Positions 60,058 through 64,000 of a stretch of 64,000 bases of DNA are shown one piece after another. The DNA is taken from positions 43,524-107,523 of the forward strand of contig NZ_WUMN01000009.1 of assembly GCF_009826935.1 (NCBI RefSeq), written 5' to 3'. The number at the start of each line of letters is the position of its first letter. Position 1 is the first letter of the stretch. The translations under genes were made by a program, and so were the position numbers. The notes under the pieces were generated by a model. It was not told the origin of the DNA. It did not search any database and was given only the letters and a program-made list of their open reading frames with translations. The stretch comes from Flavobacterium sp. Sd200 (GTDB taxonomy: Bacteria; Bacteroidota; Bacteroidia; Flavobacteriales; Flavobacteriaceae).

Positions 60058-60546
60058 ATGGATATCAGAGAAATTCAAAACCTAATAAAATTTGTAGCCA
60101 AGAGCGGTGCTACAGAAGTTAAATTAGAGATGGATGATTTTAAGATCACCATAAAAACTACTACGGAGGCAAGTGCTGCCGAAGCTACAACTACAACATA
60201 TATACAGCAATTGCCATCTGCACAGCCTGCAGCTCCTGCAATAGCTGCTGCACCACAACCTGCAGCCGCTGCACCACAGGCTCCTGCTGCTGAAGATACT
60301 TCTAAATTCCTGGTTATCAAATCGCCAATCATTGGTACTCTTTATAGAAAACCATCTCCGGACAAACCTACTTTTGTAGAGGTTGGAAGTACTATATCTA
60401 AAGGAGACGTAGTTTGTGTTATTGAGGCTATGAAGCTTTTTAACGAAATAGAATCTGAAGTGTCTGGTAAGATCGTAAAAGTACTTGTAGATGATGCATC
60501 TCCTGTAGAATATGACCAGCCTTTATTCCTTGTAGACCCATCGTAA
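60058..60546 (+). CDS. accB: Biotin carboxyl carrier protein of acetyl-CoA carboxylase
   Basis: The protein has 162 residues. The biotin is attached to Lys126 in the motif VIEAMKLFNEIES. The N-terminal domain (IREIQNLIKFVAKSGATEVK) binds biotin carboxylase, and an Ala/Pro/Gln-rich flexible linker (about 45-80) joins it to the biotinyl domain (KSPIIGTLYRKPSPDKPTFV). Length and order match AccB. It is followed by accC after a 91-bp AT-rich gap with a 13-bp inverted repeat (60545-60557 and 60589-60601). Confidence 0.97.
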   Translation: MDIREIQNLIKFVAKSGATEVKLEMDDFKITIKTTTEASAAEATTTTYIQQLPSAQPAAPAIAAAPQPAAAAPQAPAAEDTSKFLVIKSPIIGTLYRKPSPDKPTFVEVGSTISKGDVVCVIEAMKLFNEIESEVSGKIVKVLVDDASPVEYDQPLFLVDPS

Positions 60547-60637
60547 ATTATTTTAAATTAATGAATTTTAAATGCTTACAAGTGAGTGTTTAAAATAATT
60601 TAAAATTCAAAATTTATAATTTAAAATAGTCTGACCG

Positions 60638-61990
60638 ATGTTTAAAAAAATATTAATTGCAAACAGGGGAGAAATTGCGCTTCGCGTAATTCGCACCTGT
60701 AGGGAGATGGGCATCAAAACCGTAGCGGTTTACAGTACTGCCGATGCCGACAGCCTGCACGTAAAATTTGCCGATGAGGCTGTATGTATAGGCCCGCCGC
60801 CCAGCAACCTTTCTTATTTAAAAATATCTAACATTATAGCTGCTGCTGAGATAACAAATGCCGATGCCATTCACCCTGGTTACGGATTTTTATCTGAAAA
60901 TGCACGTTTTAGCCGTATTTGTAAAGAGCACGGTATTAAATTTATTGGTGCTTCGCCCGAAATGATCGATAAAATGGGCGACAAGGCTACTGCAAAAGCT
61001 ACCATGAAAGCTGCCGGAGTGCCTTGTGTGCCGGGCAGTGACGGTCTTCTTGATTCTTATGAGCAGGCAGAAAGCCTGGCGGCTGAGTTTGGCTACCCTG
61101 TAATGCTAAAGGCTACTGCCGGAGGTGGGGGTAAGGGTATGCGTGCCGTTTGGAAACAGGAAGAGCTTAGAAAAGCATGGGACAGTGCAAAACAGGAAGC
61201 TGCTGCATCTTTTGGAAACGATGGGATGTATATGGAAAAGCTTATTGAAGAGCCACGCCATATTGAGATTCAGGTTGTTGGTGATTCTTTTGGAAAAGCC
61301 TGTCACCTGTCTGAAAGGGATTGTTCTGTACAGAGACGTCACCAAAAACTTACTGAAGAAACACCGTCTCCGTTCATGACCGATGAACTTCGTGATGCAA
61401 TGGGGGCTGCTGCTGTAAAAGCTGCTGAGTTTATTGCTTATGAAGGTGCCGGTACTGTAGAGTTTCTTGTAGATAAGCACAGAAACTTCTACTTTATGGA
61501 GATGAATACCCGTATACAAGTAGAACATCCTATTACAGAGCAGGTTATTGATTATGACTTGATCCGTGAGCAGATACTTGTTGCAGCAGGTGTGCCTATT
61601 AGCGGTAAAAACTATCTGCCGCAAATGCACTCTATAGAATGCCGTATCAATGCGGAAGACCCTTATAACGACTTTAGGCCATCGCCGGGCAAAATTACAA
61701 CCCTGCACATGCCGGGTGGTCATGGTGTAAGGCTTGATACACACGTATATAGTGGCTATACTATTCCGCCAAATTATGACTCTATGATAGCTAAGCTTAT
61801 TACTACTGCCCAAACAAGGGAAGAAGCTATAAGCAAAATGAAACGCGCACTTGATGAGTTTATAATTGAAGGTATTAAAACCACAATACCGTTCCACAGA
61901 CAATTGATGGATGAGCCGGATTATGTTGCCGGAAACTACACAACTAAGTTTATGGAGTCGTTTAAAATGAACGAACGCGTAGAAGAATAA
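60638..61990 (+). CDS. accC: Biotin carboxylase subunit of acetyl-CoA carboxylase
   Basis: The protein has 450 residues. AccC carboxylates the biotin of AccB with bicarbonate and ATP. Conserved marks are FKKILIANRGEIALRVIRTC, HPGYGFLSENARF, the ATP-grasp glycine loop TAGGGGKGMRAVW, CSVQRRHQKLTEETPSP, the EMNTRIQVEHPITEQV motif and INAEDPYNDFRPSPG. The fabH-accB-accC run is a compact fatty-acid-initiation cluster. A terminator follows. Confidence 0.98.
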   Translation: MFKKILIANRGEIALRVIRTCREMGIKTVAVYSTADADSLHVKFADEAVCIGPPPSNLSYLKISNIIAAAEITNADAIHPGYGFLSENARFSRICKEHGIKFIGASPEMIDKMGDKATAKATMKAAGVPCVPGSDGLLDSYEQAESLAAEFGYPVMLKATAGGGGKGMRAVWKQEELRKAWDSAKQEAAASFGNDGMYMEKLIEEPRHIEIQVVGDSFGKACHLSERDCSVQRRHQKLTEETPSPFMTDELRDAMGAAAVKAAEFIAYEGAGTVEFLVDKHRNFYFMEMNTRIQVEHPITEQVIDYDLIREQILVAAGVPISGKNYLPQMHSIECRINAEDPYNDFRPSPGKITTLHMPGGHGVRLDTHVYSGYTIPPNYDSMIAKLITTAQTREEAISKMKRALDEFIIEGIKTTIPFHRQLMDEPDYVAGNYTTKFMESFKMNERVEE

Positions 61991-61998
61991 AATATAAG

Positions 61999-62030
61999 AA
62001 CCCGGCCTTTTGGTCGGGTTCGGTTTTTTA
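61999..62030 (+). terminator. Intrinsic terminator after accC
   Basis: AACCCGGCC (61999-62007) pairs with GGTCGGGTT (62012-62020) around TTTT, with one G-U pair. CGGTTTTTTA follows. Confidence 0.85.
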
Positions 62031-62148
62031 ATAAAGTTCGGTAAAATTTAGAAACCTAACCTCTACTCAAAAGGCCGAGTTTTTTCTCACTTTTTTGAGC
62101 TCGAAATGCGGTTTAAGAATTTTTATTTTTAACAGGAATTAAGTGTGC

Positions 62149-62326
62149 TATTTTTGGTTGTTGTGAATATCGAAATCATATTGGGTTTTATTTAAAAAAT
62201 AAATAACATTGTGTTTTATTTAACTAGTTTATTAGCAATAATTTTTAGCAAATTACTTGTAAACACGTAAGGTTTACAATGGGTTTCAAATATCTAAAAA
62301 ATACCTACATATAGGTATTTTTTTTT
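62149..62326 (+). promoter_or_regulatory. Structured leader before the beta-helix gene: two hairpins, a T run and a short ORF
   Basis: A TATTTTTG box at 62149-62156 may start the transcript. TTGTAAAC (62257-62264) pairs exactly with GTTTACAA (62272-62279). ATACCTA (62301-62307) pairs exactly with TAGGTAT (62312-62318), flanked by an A run and a long T run, as in a terminator. ATG 62279 begins an 11-codon ORF (MGFKYLKNTYI) whose TAG at 62312-62314 lies inside the second hairpin. The layout looks like an attenuator. A stray terminator is also possible. The rest of 62031-62374 shows nothing else. Confidence 0.4.
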
Positions 62327-62374
62327 GTAAGACGTTCCAATATCTTGGGCAGATCAATTTTTAAGATATTGGGT

Positions 62375-64000
62375 ATGGAGCGAAATTTACTTAGATCAGC
62401 AATACTGATTTTATTCCTTTTTGTAGGAATAAGTGGTTTTGGGCAAACGATAAGATATGTAAAACAATCGGCCTTCGGCACTGCTGATGGAACAAGCTGG
62501 GCAAATGCCGGGAATGATTTGCAGGCTATGATCAACATTTCATCATCAGGAGACCAAATCTGGATTGCAGGTGGAATTTATAAGCCAAACCGTGCGGCAA
62601 ACGATATAAATACCGTTACGCTAAATAACAGAGATAATGCTTTTGTATTAAAAGAGGGTGTAAAAATTTATGGAGGATTTGCCGGAACCGAAAATGCGAT
62701 AACCCAGCGGGATTTGACCATCACCGCCAATGAAAGTGTTTTGAGCGGAGATTTTAATGATAACGATAATCCTTATGCATATCTCAGCACATCGGAAAAT
62801 GCTTACCATGTTGTTGTTATAGCAGGAAATAACGGTGTAATAAATAACAATACCGTATTAGATGGCTTTACGGTAAAAGGAGGCAATGCATCGGGCTCAA
62901 ATTCACTCGCTATTAATGGTATTGCTGTTTCAAGAGGCTCCGGTGGGGGTATAAGTATTAATAATTCAAACCCTCTTATTTCAAATATCATCATAACTTT
63001 AAATTCTGCAGGTGACGGCGGAGGTTTATATAACTCATCATCGTCTCCGTTAATTATAAAAAGTACATTACAAAATAACAAAGCAGGCTCCGGGGGCGGA
63101 ATAAGCAATTATAATTCTACTCCTTCTATTTTAAATAGTTCTGTTTCATTAAATACGGCAATGTTTGGTGGGGGTATAAACAATTACAATTCCTCTGCCT
63201 TAGTTACCAGTACTGTAATCACCGGAAATAATGCAATTGGTTATGAAGGTAGCCAATATGACTCAGGAGGAGATGGTCTGGGCGGAGGTATCTATAATGA
63301 TGCTTCTTCACCTGTAATAACCAATTGCCTTATAGCTGGTAACAATGCAGAAGGAGGGAACGGAATTGATAATCATGGAATGGGCGATAGCGATGGTTCT
63401 GCCGGAGGCAGTGGCTATGGCGGAGGTATTTATAATTATCAGTCTTCTCCAACAATTACCAATACAACTCTTATTTATAACGGTACATTTAGTGGCTCCG
63501 GGTACGGAACCGGTTACCGTCGCGGAGGTGGATTATATAATGAAACAGGCTCTTCTCCAAAGGTCAGGAACAGCATCATTTATGGAAATACTGCTACTAC
63601 AGGTACAAATATTTATAATTCGGGTTCAACCCCTGTTTTTAATTATAGTTTGGTACAGGGCAGCAGTTCAGGATGGAATAATTTAGGTACTAATGGAGGT
63701 AATAATATAGATGCCGATCCACTGTTTACTAATGTTTCCACAGGTAATTATGTGCCCCAGGGTACAAGTTCTGTAATAAATGCAGGTAGCAATGCCTACT
63801 ATGAGGTAGGTGCAACGCCAGATCTTTCAGAAATTACTACTGATCTGGCTGGTGATTCAAGAAATTTTGAAGGAACTGTTGACATCGGGGCTTATGAAGT
63901 TCAAGGTACTCCGTGTTCAGCCTCTTCACCTACAGCTTCTGCACAAATATTTTGCGGTAGTTCAACAGTTGCAAACTTAACCGCAACGGGCACAGATTTA
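62375..64000 (+). CDS. Beta-helix surface protein with choice-of-anchor Q segment, partial
   Basis: The frame stays open to the window end, 542 codons. A signal peptide (LLRSAILILFLFVGISGFG) is followed by a polymorphic-outer-membrane-like start (GTADGTSWANAGNDLQAMIN, LKEGVKIYGGFAGTE). Residues about 150-420 form a right-handed parallel beta-helix, with repeated SGGGIxNYNSxP-type turns rich in Gly, Asn and Ser. Next comes the choice-of-anchor Q segment (DPLFTNVSTGNYVPQGTSSV and DLAGDSRNFEGTVDIGAYEV). The last visible part (PTASAQIFCGSSTVANL) looks like the first of the Ig-like repeats common in T9SS-exported adhesins. The tail lies outside. Confidence 0.85.
   Translation, partial: MERNLLRSAILILFLFVGISGFGQTIRYVKQSAFGTADGTSWANAGNDLQAMINISSSGDQIWIAGGIYKPNRAANDINTVTLNNRDNAFVLKEGVKIYGGFAGTENAITQRDLTITANESVLSGDFNDNDNPYAYLSTSENAYHVVVIAGNNGVINNNTVLDGFTVKGGNASGSNSLAINGIAVSRGSGGGISINNSNPLISNIIITLNSAGDGGGLYNSSSSPLIIKSTLQNNKAGSGGGISNYNSTPSILNSSVSLNTAMFGGGINNYNSSALVTSTVITGNNAIGYEGSQYDSGGDGLGGGIYNDASSPVITNCLIAGNNAEGGNGIDNHGMGDSDGSAGGSGYGGGIYNYQSSPTITNTTLIYNGTFSGSGYGTGYRRGGGLYNETGSSPKVRNSIIYGNTATTGTNIYNSGSTPVFNYSLVQGSSSGWNNLGTNGGNNIDADPLFTNVSTGNYVPQGTSSVINAGSNAYYEVGATPDLSEITTDLAGDSRNFEGTVDIGAYEVQGTPCSASSPTASAQIFCGSSTVANLTATGTDL

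Noticed and set aside
61106..61903. 265-codon minus-strand frame inside accC
   Set aside because: It is antisense to a perfectly conserved gene and resembles no protein.
1..64000. tRNA, rRNA or phage genes
   Set aside because: Looked for cloverleaf and phage-type genes by eye and found none; a tRNAscan run would be decisive.

Overview
The window reads as chromosomal DNA of a Flavobacteriaceae member, most likely Flavobacterium or a close relative. The signs are DUF4286, DUF3078 and DUF3109 proteins, secreted proteins with type IX secretion (T9SS) C-terminal sorting domains, a start-proximal TAnnTTTG promoter motif before many genes, and no Shine-Dalgarno sequences. No rRNA, tRNA or CRISPR array was found by eye.

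Layout. 1-14 kb: the tail of a membrane protein, a frameshifted rlmF, a secreted carboxypeptidase-regulatory-like protein, a membrane-anchored pepsin-like protein, an XRE regulator, a DUF1508 protein, an MRJP-family protein, a divergent MFS/AraC pair with an SDR, a umuC-umuD pair, a Crp/Fnr regulator, another SDR and another MFS exporter. 14-25 kb: a heavy-metal-binding lipoprotein, a WG-repeat-like protein, DUF4286, rsmA overlapping mgtE, DUF3078, dxs, corA with an unusual leader, a small flavoprotein, a small membrane protein, marC and DUF3109. 25-38 kb: nrdB-nrdA, two tandem RDD proteins, dgt, an M1 peptidase with a T9SS tail, xth, an OmpA lipoprotein, pth, a lipoprotein, a cupin and a receiver-only response regulator. 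38-46 kb: cydA-cydB, then a strikingly AT-rich 3-kb gene for a reverse transcriptase fused to a nitrilase domain, then a DUF4130 protein and a radical SAM protein that form a known DNA-repair-type pair. 46.6-55.8 kb: a single 9.2-kb gene for a giant repeat adhesin with a T9SS type B tail. 56-62 kb: ribE and pdxA (divergent), then DUF177-rpmF-fabH-accB-accC, a fatty-acid-initiation cluster. 62.4-64 kb: the start of a beta-helix surface protein that runs off the window.

The most notable items are: (1) the RT-nitrilase protein at 40897-43950, which matches the defence-associated reverse transcriptase (DRT) type 1 architecture, keeps all visible catalytic residues and looks horizontally acquired; (2) the corA leader, with a 14-codon upstream ORF and two mutually exclusive hairpins, one of which closes just before the corA start codon; (3) a set of dispersed intergenic inverted-repeat elements (35650-35957, 38261-38367, 44859-44908, 55920-56037); (4) several genes whose promoter -7 box lies only 4-5 nt before the start codon, suggesting leaderless mRNAs; and (5) the giant adhesin, with 17 copies of one repeat type and 11 of another.

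All calls come from reading the sequence and from memory of protein families. No database search was run.
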